Below are positions 1 through 4,742 of a stretch of 5,186 nucleotides of DNA, piece by piece (position 1 is the stretch's first letter; the number at the start of each line of letters is the position of its first letter). Below the pieces are notes generated by a model. That model was given only the letters and a program-made list of their open reading frames with translations. It was not told the DNA's origin and made no database searches. The stretch comes from an uncultured Clostridia bacterium (GTDB lineage: Bacteria; Bacillota; Clostridia; Christensenellales; UBA1242). The stretch is taken from assembly GCA_905236445.1 (NCBI GenBank), contig CAJOPQ010000075.1, positions 1 through 5,186 on the forward strand, written 5' to 3'. Made by a program: the position numbers and the translations under genes.

Positions 1-336
1 CTGAAAGCAAAGCCACAATTATCTCAAGCACATAGAGTGCGTAGTGTTATGATTACGAATAGACTTCTTATAGAAGGTGGAATTGTATTCGATAATGATG
101 TATTGTCATTTGACTTCGACAAAGTAATAGATACTTGTGCTACCATGCTGTCAGAGGTTATTAGATTACAATTAGACAAATCAGTAGCCAAAGCAAAAGC
201 TTATGTTGACAAATATTTCGTATGGACCGACACACATGACAAGATTGCCAACATCATCAAGGCCAATTCTAAAAGACTTAATGGTGAAGTTGTTGCACCA
301 ATATACAATGAGGCAACTAAAGATTTAAATATATAA
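1..336 (+). CDS. C-terminal fragment of a possible M49 (dipeptidyl-peptidase III-like) metallopeptidase
   Basis: The frame is open from the first base to the TAA at 334-336, so this is the last 111 residues of a longer protein. The GTG at 37 is an internal codon with no Shine-Dalgarno before it and should not be taken as a start. The tail has an AHRVRSVMITNRLL-type helix, a short VLSFDFDKVIDT segment, then a long helix (MLSEVIRLQLDKSVAKAKAYVDKYF) and a closing segment with APIYN. This order resembles, from memory, the C-terminus of M49 peptidases: an AH-x-NR-x-LI helix, a DYE-like segment, an 'LL-EIQRIKS..D...A..LVE.Y' helix, then 'L..APY.GF'. The catalytic HEXXGH region would lie upstream of the window, so the family call is inference. 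It is soluble-looking, with no membrane segment. A terminator follows immediately, so it ends its own transcription unit. Confidence 0.45.
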   Translation: MKAKPQLSQAHRVRSVMITNRLLIEGGIVFDNDVLSFDFDKVIDTCATMLSEVIRLQLDKSVAKAKAYVDKYFVWTDTHDKIANIIKANSKRLNGEVVAPIYNEATKDLNI

Positions 337-345
337 TAAGACTAA

Positions 346-379
346 GCTTGGTTGAAATATTTTTAGCCAAGCCTTTTTT
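346..379 (+). terminator. Intrinsic terminator after the M49-like gene
   Basis: GCTTGGTT (346-353) pairs with AGCCAAGC (365-372) as an 8-bp stem with one G-U pair and an 11-nt loop. One C and then six T's (374-379) follow. It sits ten bases after the stop codon and separates the upstream gene from the yqfC operon. Confidence 0.85.
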
Positions 380-397
380 ATATCAAAAAGTGCTATA

Positions 398-428
398 ACA
401 TATTGATAAATCATATATTAGTTACAAA
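398..428 (+). promoter_or_regulatory. Weak SigE-like promoter candidate for the yqfC operon
   Basis: ACATATT (398-404) resembles the -35 of SigE promoters (KMATATT) and GTTACAAA (421-428) partly matches the -10 (CATACAMT). The spacing of 16 nt is slightly longer than the usual 14-15. The implied start point would lie almost on the yqfC Shine-Dalgarno, which weakens the case. It is listed because yqfC and yqfD belong to the SigE (mother-cell) regulon in Bacillus subtilis and a promoter must lie in this 65-nt gap after the terminator. No better candidate was seen. Confidence 0.22.
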
Positions 429-444
429 AACATATGGGTGATAT

Positions 445-735
445 ATGATTAATTTTCTGAAAGAAATAGCAGATGTTGCTAATTTGCCACTAGAAGAAGC
501 TAATAGAGTTGTTGCCGTTACTATGCTATCTAATAGAGCAGTAATGATTAATAACTATAAGAAGATATTAACATATAATGATAGTCATGTAGTTCTCAAG
601 GTAGTAGATGATGAACTTGTGGTTGACGGCAAGGATATTGCTATTAAGCAGTTGACCAAGCAAGACATTTATCTAGTTGGAGATATTGCTAGAGTGTATT
701 TTGCCAAAGAGGTAAAAAAATATGAGGACGCCTAG
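445..735 (+). CDS. yqfC: Sporulation protein YqfC (YabP/YqfC family)
   Basis: The 96-residue product matches the usual length of YqfC, a small sporulation protein of the mother-cell SigE regulon. After a short helical N-terminus, residues about 31-92 form the repeated beta-strand pattern of the YabP/YqfC domain: 'AVMINNYKKILTYNDSHVVL', then 'VDGKDIAIKQLTKQDIYLVGDIARVYF'. This corresponds to the family pattern R-x-LIENH-x-GI-x-x-Y, ending in an 'I.I.G.I..V.F' strand. The start is supported by GGGTGAT (436-442), which fits the extended anti-Shine-Dalgarno. The gene begins a tight operon and overlaps yqfD by 14 nt in another frame, so translation is probably coupled. Its biochemical function is not established; a partnership with YqfD is inferred from conserved adjacency. 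Identity is secure from sequence style plus context. Confidence 0.9.
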   Translation: MINFLKEIADVANLPLEEANRVVAVTMLSNRAVMINNYKKILTYNDSHVVLKVVDDELVVDGKDIAIKQLTKQDIYLVGDIARVYFAKEVKKYEDA

Positions 736-1843
736 AAATAATTACACTACTATTACTATCAAAGGTCTTAACCTAGAAAGATACATCAACGAGCTAAGGG
801 ATAAAGATGTAGAAATATTTAATATTCGCAGAACAACATACAATACAATTAGCATGGTCATAAGGGATAGAGATCTAAAGTTGGTTAACGACAACGCAAG
901 CAAACTGGATATTGCAGTAGAGGAACATTATGGAGTTATAGAGTCAATAAGAAGGCTTGTCTCTAGGGTGGGAATTGTAATTGGTGTTATAATATCTATA
1001 GCGATGATAATTGTACTTAATATGTTTACGCTACATATCCAAGTTGTTGGACTGGAGACGATAGAGACAACTGTTGTTATAGATGCGCTACATAGTTATG
1101 GTATAAGTCGCTGGAAGATTAATCACTTCGTTCCAGAAGATCTTAATAATTATCTATTATCGACAATTGATGGAATCAGTCTAGTTAGTACCAAATCTTT
1201 TGGAACAACACTTGTTGTTAATGTTAAGGAGAAATCATCAAAACTCAACGATAATGCAGTGCCATATACGGCACCTTTCAACATGATAATTAAGGATTAT
1301 GAAATATACTCTGGTATAGCGAACTTTGAGAAAAATTCAATTATCAAGAAAGGAGATATAATAATATATCCAGAAGAGATTGTAGAAGATGGCGTATTAC
1401 ATCTATTAGAGCCAAGAGCAAAAATCCATGCTACCATATGGCATTCTGCATCTGCTGTTGTCTACAAAGAAGAGACAATCTATGAGAGAACTGGCAACAA
1501 GATTAAGTCTTATACTTATTCTCTTGGCAATCTTAATGTGATTAATAGAAGTCGTGATAATACATTCAATTATTATGAAGTAGAGACTAAGCAACAGTGT
1601 ATAGGTGCATCATTGCTTCCGTTGGTGTACACGTCTACGACTTATTTCGAGACGACACCAAAAGTTATTCAAAATGATTTTAATTCAATCAAAGAAAAAA
1701 TTATTGCAGACTTGACTGAAAGCGTGTATAATAAGACTAATAGTTCACAACAAGTAATAGATGAGACTCTAGATATAATAGAGCTGGCTGACAAATATAT
1801 TGTCAATGTGTATTTGGAGTGTAACTGGGATATTTATTTATAA
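722..1843 (+). CDS. yqfD: Sporulation membrane protein YqfD
   Basis: The 373-residue protein is close to the size of Bacillus YqfD (about 400). A cytoplasmic-looking N-terminal region (residues 1-80) comes before a single strong membrane helix at about 83-103 (VGIVIGVIISIAMIIVLNMF). Directly after it, 'LHIQVVGLETIETTVVIDALHSYGI' has the rhythm of a POTRA/FtsQ-like fold (I.V.G....T...V...L...GI); that structural reading is mine. Residues about 203-220 carry the family's 'kkGDIIiypEEI' turn, equivalent to the 'v.kGd.V..GqvL.sG' segment. The large C-terminal part should lie in the intermembrane space of the forespore or outside the cell. The start overlaps the end of yqfC by 14 nt and has AGAGGT at 708-713. 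Context with yqfC makes the assignment firm: a mother-cell sporulation protein of unknown molecular activity. Confidence 0.9.
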   Translation: MRTPRNNYTTITIKGLNLERYINELRDKDVEIFNIRRTTYNTISMVIRDRDLKLVNDNASKLDIAVEEHYGVIESIRRLVSRVGIVIGVIISIAMIIVLNMFTLHIQVVGLETIETTVVIDALHSYGISRWKINHFVPEDLNNYLLSTIDGISLVSTKSFGTTLVVNVKEKSSKLNDNAVPYTAPFNMIIKDYEIYSGIANFEKNSIIKKGDIIIYPEEIVEDGVLHLLEPRAKIHATIWHSASAVVYKEETIYERTGNKIKSYTYSLGNLNVINRSRDNTFNYYEVETKQQCIGASLLPLVYTSTTYFETTPKVIQNDFNSIKEKIIADLTESVYNKTNSSQQVIDETLDIIELADKYIVNVYLECNWDIYL

Positions 1844-1857
1844 GTAAGGGCGAACAA

Positions 1858-2349
1858 ATGATAATCAATTTCAATAACAAATTATTTACTACCAAATACA
1901 AACAATATATATTAGATACATTTAACCATGCAATTGATATTATAGATCCTGCTTGCAGAGATCTAGAGGTTAATATTGCTTTTGTATCGCAATCGGATAT
2001 TCGCAAAATTAATAAAGAGTTCCGTGGTGTTGACAAAGTAACTGATGTGCTTAGTTTTCCAACATTAGATGGTGGTGGTAAAATTATTCCTAATACAAGT
2101 ATACTCAAGGAAAATTTTCCTCACGATATTAATGTGGAGAGTGGAAACATCATGCTTGGCGATATATACTTGTGCTTGCCAGTTTGTTTTAAGCAAGCCA
2201 AGGAATATAGAACTGGCAGAAAAAGAGAGGTGTCATATCTTGCACTACATGGTCTGCTTCATCTTATTGGATATGATCACATAGATCCAAGCGATAAAGC
2301 AGTAATGCGAGATATGGAAGATAAAATTTTACAAAGGAAAGAAAATTAG
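1858..2349 (+). CDS. ybeY: rRNA maturation RNase YbeY
   Basis: YbeY is a single-zinc endoribonuclease-like protein involved in 16S rRNA 3'-end maturation and 70S ribosome quality control in the cytoplasm. The 163-residue product has the whole family core. There is an 'FRGVDKVTDVLSFP' block at residues 55-68, 'LGDIYLC' at 100-106, and the zinc site H-G-x-x-H-x-x-G-x-D-H with His131, His135 and His141. The stretch between LSFP and LGDIYL (about residues 69-99, with GGGK and a polar loop) seems somewhat longer than in short homologues but is in frame. AAGGG at 1846-1850, seven bases before ATG, fixes the start. It follows yqfD by 14 nt and its stop touches the era start, so YbeY and Era, both ribosome-assembly factors, are co-expressed. 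PhoH, often encoded just upstream of ybeY, is missing. Confidence 0.96.
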   Translation: MIINFNNKLFTTKYKQYILDTFNHAIDIIDPACRDLEVNIAFVSQSDIRKINKEFRGVDKVTDVLSFPTLDGGGKIIPNTSILKENFPHDINVESGNIMLGDIYLCLPVCFKQAKEYRTGRKREVSYLALHGLLHLIGYDHIDPSDKAVMRDMEDKILQRKEN

Positions 2350-3222
2350 ATGAAATCAGGATTTGTTACTGTAATAGGAAAACCAAATGCGGGCAAGAGT
2401 ACACTAATTAATGCTCTAGTGGGTGAAAAGGTTGCAATAGTTTCGCCAAAACCACAAACAACAAGAAATAAAATCCTTGGAATTCTTAATATTCCAGACT
2501 ATCAAATAGTTTTTGTGGATACACCGGGAATCCATTCTTCGAAAAACAAATTAGATGAATACATGGCAAAAAATATTAGCGAAGCCAAGAAATCTGTAGA
2601 TTTGATTATAATTGTAATTGATGGCAGTAAAAGAATTAGACAAGAAGATGTAGACTTTGTCAAGAAGTATGATAATTACAATACTAACGCAATATTGGTT
2701 ATCAGCAAGATAGATGATTCTTCATTTGACAAACTATATCCACAACTTGTTCCTTTTAACGATTTGCAATTTATTAAGGATATTATTCCTATCTCTGCAC
2801 TTAAAAATAAAAATTTGGATATTTTGCTAGATAAGATTAAAAATTATATTCCAGAGGGTGAGCCATTCTTCGATGAAGATGTATACACTGACAAATCTGT
2901 TAAATTTCTCGTCTCAGAACTTATACGAGAGAAGATGTTATGGCTACTTCACGATGAGATTCCTCATGGAGTGGCTATAGATATTATTTCTTTCCGAGAG
3001 AAGAGTAATCTTGTTAATATATCTGCAGATATAATCTGTGAGAAGCAGAGCCACAAACAGATTATCATTGGCAAGAATGGTTCGATGATCAAAAATATTG
3101 GCATCAAATCTAGAGAAGAGATAGAAAAATTACTTGGCAAGAAAGTAATGCTGGAGTTATTCGTTAAGGTAAGGGAAGATTGGCGAGAAGACAATGGGTT
3201 TGTTAATAGCATAATGGATTGA
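2350..3222 (+). CDS. era: GTPase Era
   Basis: Era is a Ras-like GTPase with a KH domain that binds the 3' end of 16S rRNA during 30S assembly. The 290-residue length is normal. The G domain shows G1 GKPNAGKST (10-18), switch I with PQTTRNKI (35-42), G3 DTPG (57-60), G4 SKID (119-122) and G5 SALK (149-152). G4 has Ser where Asn is usual. The linker contains 'LHDEIPHGVAI' (200-210). The KH domain contains the GxxG loop G241-K-N-G244, then 'SREEIEKLLGKKVMLELFVKV' and a C-terminal W278. The ATG is the base after the ybeY stop; AAAGGA at 2333-2338 is the likely ribosome site, and translation is probably coupled. The last codons form one arm of the operon terminator. Confidence 0.97.
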   Translation: MKSGFVTVIGKPNAGKSTLINALVGEKVAIVSPKPQTTRNKILGILNIPDYQIVFVDTPGIHSSKNKLDEYMAKNISEAKKSVDLIIIVIDGSKRIRQEDVDFVKKYDNYNTNAILVISKIDDSSFDKLYPQLVPFNDLQFIKDIIPISALKNKNLDILLDKIKNYIPEGEPFFDEDVYTDKSVKFLVSELIREKMLWLLHDEIPHGVAIDIISFREKSNLVNISADIICEKQSHKQIIIGKNGSMIKNIGIKSREEIEKLLGKKVMLELFVKVREDWREDNGFVNSIMD

Positions 3223-3243
3223 TATCATTATGCTATTTTTTTT
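3205..3243 (+). terminator. Intrinsic terminator overlapping the era 3' end
   Basis: AATAGCATAATG (3205-3216) and CATTATGCTATT (3226-3237) form a perfect 12-bp stem with a 9-nt loop, with an uninterrupted T-run at 3236-3243. The left arm encodes Era residues Asn-Ser-Ile-Met and the era stop codon lies in the loop. It ends the yqfC-yqfD-ybeY-era unit and isolates sigG. Confidence 0.9.
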
Positions 3244-3327
3244 GTCGAAATAACACTTACTTTGTCAATCTGCAATTCCTTGTAATAAAGATACACCTAA
3301 TTGCCAATCCTATTATATAGGTTAAAA

Positions 3328-3331
3328 AGGG
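3328..3331 (+). promoter_or_regulatory. Shine-Dalgarno that decides the sigG start
   Basis: AGGG here is seven bases before the ATG at 3339 but only one base before the in-frame GTG at 3333. This favours the ATG, giving an N-terminus MSNKVEITGVDT that lines up with the Bacillus SigG start (MSRNKVEICGVDT, recalled). Confidence 0.75.
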
Positions 3332-3338
3332 TGTGAAT

Positions 3339-4112
3339 ATGAGTAACAAAGTAGAAATTACAGGTGTGGATACAACCACTTTGCCACAACTTAGTGCAAC
3401 AGAACAAATGGAACTTATGATGAGAGCGAAAAATGGCGACAAAGAAGCACGAGATCAGTTTGCGATATGCAATATGAGGTTGGTGCTATCTGTTGTACAG
3501 AGATTTCGCAACAGGATAACCAACCCAGACGATGTATTCCAGGTAGGTTGCGTAGGATTAATGAAAGCAATAGACAACTTCGATGTTAATCTTAATGTCA
3601 AATTCTCAACCTATGCAGTGCCTATGATATTGGGAGAAATAAGGAGATACTTGCGAGACAACAATAGTATAAGGGTAAGTAGAAGTATTAGGGATATGGC
3701 ATACAAGGTCCTTCGTGCAAGAGAAGCTCTATCCAAGGAGTTGGTTAGAGAGCCTAGTAGTCAAGATATTGCAACTTATCTAGATGTTCCCATCAAAGAT
3801 GTTGCTGTTGCGATGGAGGCAATTAGTGATCCAATTTCTCTATGTGAATCTGTATATGACGATGGTGAAGATACTATAGAACTTATTGACCAACTAAGCG
3901 ATGATAATAATAGCGATTCCAAATGGCTAGAGAATATTGCATTAAAAGATTCTTTATCCAGACTCAACGAGAGGGAAAAAGAAATATTGCTCCTAAGATA
4001 TTATCATGGCCGTACACAAGTAGAAGTAAGCAACGATATTGGCATATCACAAGCACAAGTGTCTAGATTAGAGAAAACAGCAATAGATAATATAAGAAAA
4101 TATCTTGGATAA
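3339..4112 (+). CDS. sigG: RNA polymerase sporulation sigma factor SigG (late forespore)
   Basis: SigG directs late forespore transcription (SASPs, germination and DNA-protection genes) after engulfment. The 257 residues match the family length (about 260). The N-terminus 'NKVEITGVDT' is diagnostic of SigG rather than SigF. Region 2 spans about 44-113, with NMRLVLSVVQRF (45-56), DDVFQVGCVGLMKAIDNFD (64-82) and KFSTYAVPMILGEIRRYLRD (88-107). Region 3 starts at SRSIRDMAYK (114-123). Region 4 has 'LNEREKEILLLRYY' (209-222) and a helix-turn-helix 'TQVEVSNDIGISQAQVSRLE' (226-245). An in-frame GTG six bases upstream is rejected as start. The gene stands alone between terminators or promoters and is not beside the sigE-spoIIGA pair, its usual neighbours. 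No convincing SigF or SigG promoter was found in the 95-nt gap upstream. Where Bacillus SigG has Asn45, implicated in CsfB (Gin) inhibition, the aligned residue is Ile43. Confidence 0.95.
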   Translation: MSNKVEITGVDTTTLPQLSATEQMELMMRAKNGDKEARDQFAICNMRLVLSVVQRFRNRITNPDDVFQVGCVGLMKAIDNFDVNLNVKFSTYAVPMILGEIRRYLRDNNSIRVSRSIRDMAYKVLRAREALSKELVREPSSQDIATYLDVPIKDVAVAMEAISDPISLCESVYDDGEDTIELIDQLSDDNNSDSKWLENIALKDSLSRLNEREKEILLLRYYHGRTQVEVSNDIGISQAQVSRLEKTAIDNIRKYLG

Positions 4113-4123
4113 TATTGATTTGT

Positions 4124-4154
4124 TGAATATAATGACCATTTCTGATACACACTA
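4124..4154 (+). promoter_or_regulatory. Predicted SigG-type promoter for the 47-residue gene
   Basis: TGAATA at 4124-4129 and CACACTA at 4148-4154 are separated by 18 nt. The SigG consensus in Bacillus is close to GNATA, 17-18 nt, CATNNTA, so only one position of the -10 deviates (C for T). The expected start point is around 4161, giving a leader of about 38 nt that ends in the strong ribosome site of the small gene. It lies 11 nt after the sigG stop codon. The match is visible in the sequence; its use by SigG is inferred. Confidence 0.62.
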
Positions 4155-4185
4155 GATATAGAGGGTTATCTTACTCTCTAATAAT

Positions 4186-4194
4186 AGGAGGTGA
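4186..4194 (+). promoter_or_regulatory. Near-perfect Shine-Dalgarno of the small gene
   Basis: AGGAGGTGA is complementary to nine bases of the 16S rRNA 3' end, with seven bases between AGGAGG and the ATG at 4199. It is the strongest ribosome site in the window. It is the main reason to accept the short reading frame that follows as a real and strongly translated gene. Confidence 0.9.
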
Positions 4195-4198
4195 AATT

Positions 4199-4342
4199 AT
4201 GGCTAGAACTAGTAAGGCAACAGAGTCTAACAAGTCTACAAGAAAAGTTTCTGCTAAATCATCTAATAGCAGAACTGAGGCTGCTAGAGATTGCTCAACA
4301 AGAAAGAATTGTTCTAAAAGCACAACCAAGAGTTGTAACTAA
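4199..4342 (+). CDS. Small basic Ser/Thr-rich protein with periodic cysteines, probable forespore product
   Basis: This 47-residue frame begins MARTSKATES and ends KSTTKSCN. I do not recognise a family. It has 12 Lys/Arg against 3 acidic residues (net about +9), about half Ser/Thr/Asn, almost no bulky hydrophobic or aromatic residues, and no signal peptide or membrane segment, so it is probably disordered in solution. Cysteines fall only in the C-terminal third at positions 32, 39 and 46, exactly seven apart. Support for a real gene is a nine-base Shine-Dalgarno, a SigG-like promoter 45-75 nt upstream, and its own terminator at 4372-4423. Composition fits a nucleic-acid-associated or crosslinked spore constituent, but it is not an alpha/beta- or gamma-type SASP by sequence (none of their conserved motifs are visible). 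Its position directly after sigG suggests forespore-specific expression. Function remains unknown. Confidence 0.78.
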   Translation: MARTSKATESNKSTRKVSAKSSNSRTEAARDCSTRKNCSKSTTKSCN

Positions 4343-4371
4343 TTAGGGCATAATTTCATTAACAGAAAACT

Positions 4372-4423
4372 AGAATAGTGGCTCTTGACAACATAACATA
4401 CGTTGTACTGCTATTCTTTTTTT
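4372..4423 (+). terminator. Terminator of the small basic gene
   Basis: AGAATAG (4372-4378) pairs with CTATTCT (4411-4417), with an inner helix ACAAC (4389-4393) / GTTGT (4402-4406), and a T-run at 4417-4423. The hairpin is long and interrupted but has the classic stem plus T-run form, 30 nt after the stop codon. Confidence 0.75.
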
Positions 4424-4462
4424 CTATTTTGAAATAATTTTAAAAAAATGCTAAAAATTGTT

Positions 4463-4490
4463 TTGTAATAAGTGCATAATCATATATACT
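4463..4490 (+). promoter_or_regulatory. Probable SigA-type promoter for the surface-protein gene
   Basis: TTGTAA (4463-4468) and TATACT (4485-4490) are separated by 16 nt; each matches the vegetative consensus (TTGACA, TATAAT) at four or more positions. The stretch just upstream (about 4435-4458) is A/T-rich with an A-run and could act as an UP element. It lies downstream of the previous terminator and is the best vegetative promoter seen in this intergenic region. The start point would be near 4497. Confidence 0.5.
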
Positions 4491-4599
4491 ATAACCAGTT
4501 AAATAAGTTTGTAGATTTCAATATCAACTTTTCTTACGCACATAAGAATAAATTCCGAAATTTACGAAAACTTATTATACTGGAGGTAGGGTGGGATAA

Positions 4600-4629
4600 A
4601 TTAGTATAGTGTGTGATCACTGTACTAAT
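4600..4629 (+). repeat. Strong inverted repeat (hairpin) in the leader
   Basis: ATTAGTATAGTG (4600-4611) pairs with CACTGTACTAAT (4618-4629) as a 12-bp stem with one G-U pair and a 6-nt loop TGTGAT. The G-U position keeps pairing in RNA but not in DNA, which slightly favours an RNA structure over a protein operator. An embedded 8-bp palindrome GTGATCAC (4613-4620) offers an alternative DNA-level reading. Confidence 0.8.
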
Positions 4630-4712
4630 GTAATAATCTAAAACTTTGCGTTAGCTGTTACTTCACGGACGCTGATTATAGCATAGTATTAGAGGACTTA
4701 CGAAACTTTTTA

Positions 4713-4728
4713 ATAAAATATATTTTAT
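4713..4728. repeat. 16-bp perfect AT palindrome just before the Shine-Dalgarno
   Basis: ATAAAATATATTTTAT is its own reverse complement. It ends two bases before the AAGGAG (4730-4735) of the surface-protein gene. It may be an operator, or a weak hairpin affecting initiation. As it is all A/T in an AT-rich leader, chance is a real alternative. Confidence 0.6.
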
Positions 4729-4742
4729 CAAGGAGAAAAAAA

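Larger units (their letters stand above)
4497..4742 (+). promoter_or_regulatory. Long structured 5' leader or regulatory region, no gene
   Basis: No plausible reading frame with a ribosome site was seen between 4343 and 4742 on either strand. If transcription starts at the promoter above, the downstream gene has a leader of about 245 nt. It contains a small hairpin TTCTTA/TAAGAA (4531-4548), a G-rich run around 4581-4595, a strong 12-bp hairpin (4600-4629), a possible GCGT/ACGC pairing (4648-4651 with 4669-4672), and a palindrome just before the Shine-Dalgarno (4713-4728). I could not match it to a riboswitch class I know. There is no T-run after the main hairpin, so a simple attenuator is not evident. 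It could be a stabilising leader, a cis-regulatory RNA or a protein-binding region. Confidence 0.45.

Noticed and set aside
37..336. Short gene starting at GTG 37
   Set aside because: The frame stays open to base 1 and there is no ribosome site, so this is the tail of a longer gene.
1803..2108. 101-residue minus-strand frame opposite yqfD/ybeY
   Set aside because: It is antisense to strongly supported genes, has no ribosome site and no recognisable protein features; the other minus-strand frames (1406-1594, 2964-3212, 3257-3442, 3776-3967) are rejected for the same reasons.
2069..2284. 71-residue plus-strand frame inside ybeY
   Set aside because: It is out of frame within ybeY, whose zinc motif and core are intact, so it is a shadow frame.
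3333..3338. GTG start for sigG adding two residues
   Set aside because: The Shine-Dalgarno would be one base away; the ATG at 3339 has proper spacing and matches the SigG N-terminus.
4385..4390. Perfect TTGACA -35 hexamer
   Set aside because: It lies inside the terminator hairpin and no -10-like hexamer is found 16-18 nt downstream.
4585..4595. AGGGTGGGA resembles the T-box AGGGTGGNACCGCG sequence
   Set aside because: Only the first seven bases match, the CCGCG part is absent, no stem I elements precede it, no terminator T-run follows the next hairpin, and the downstream gene is not an amino-acid gene.
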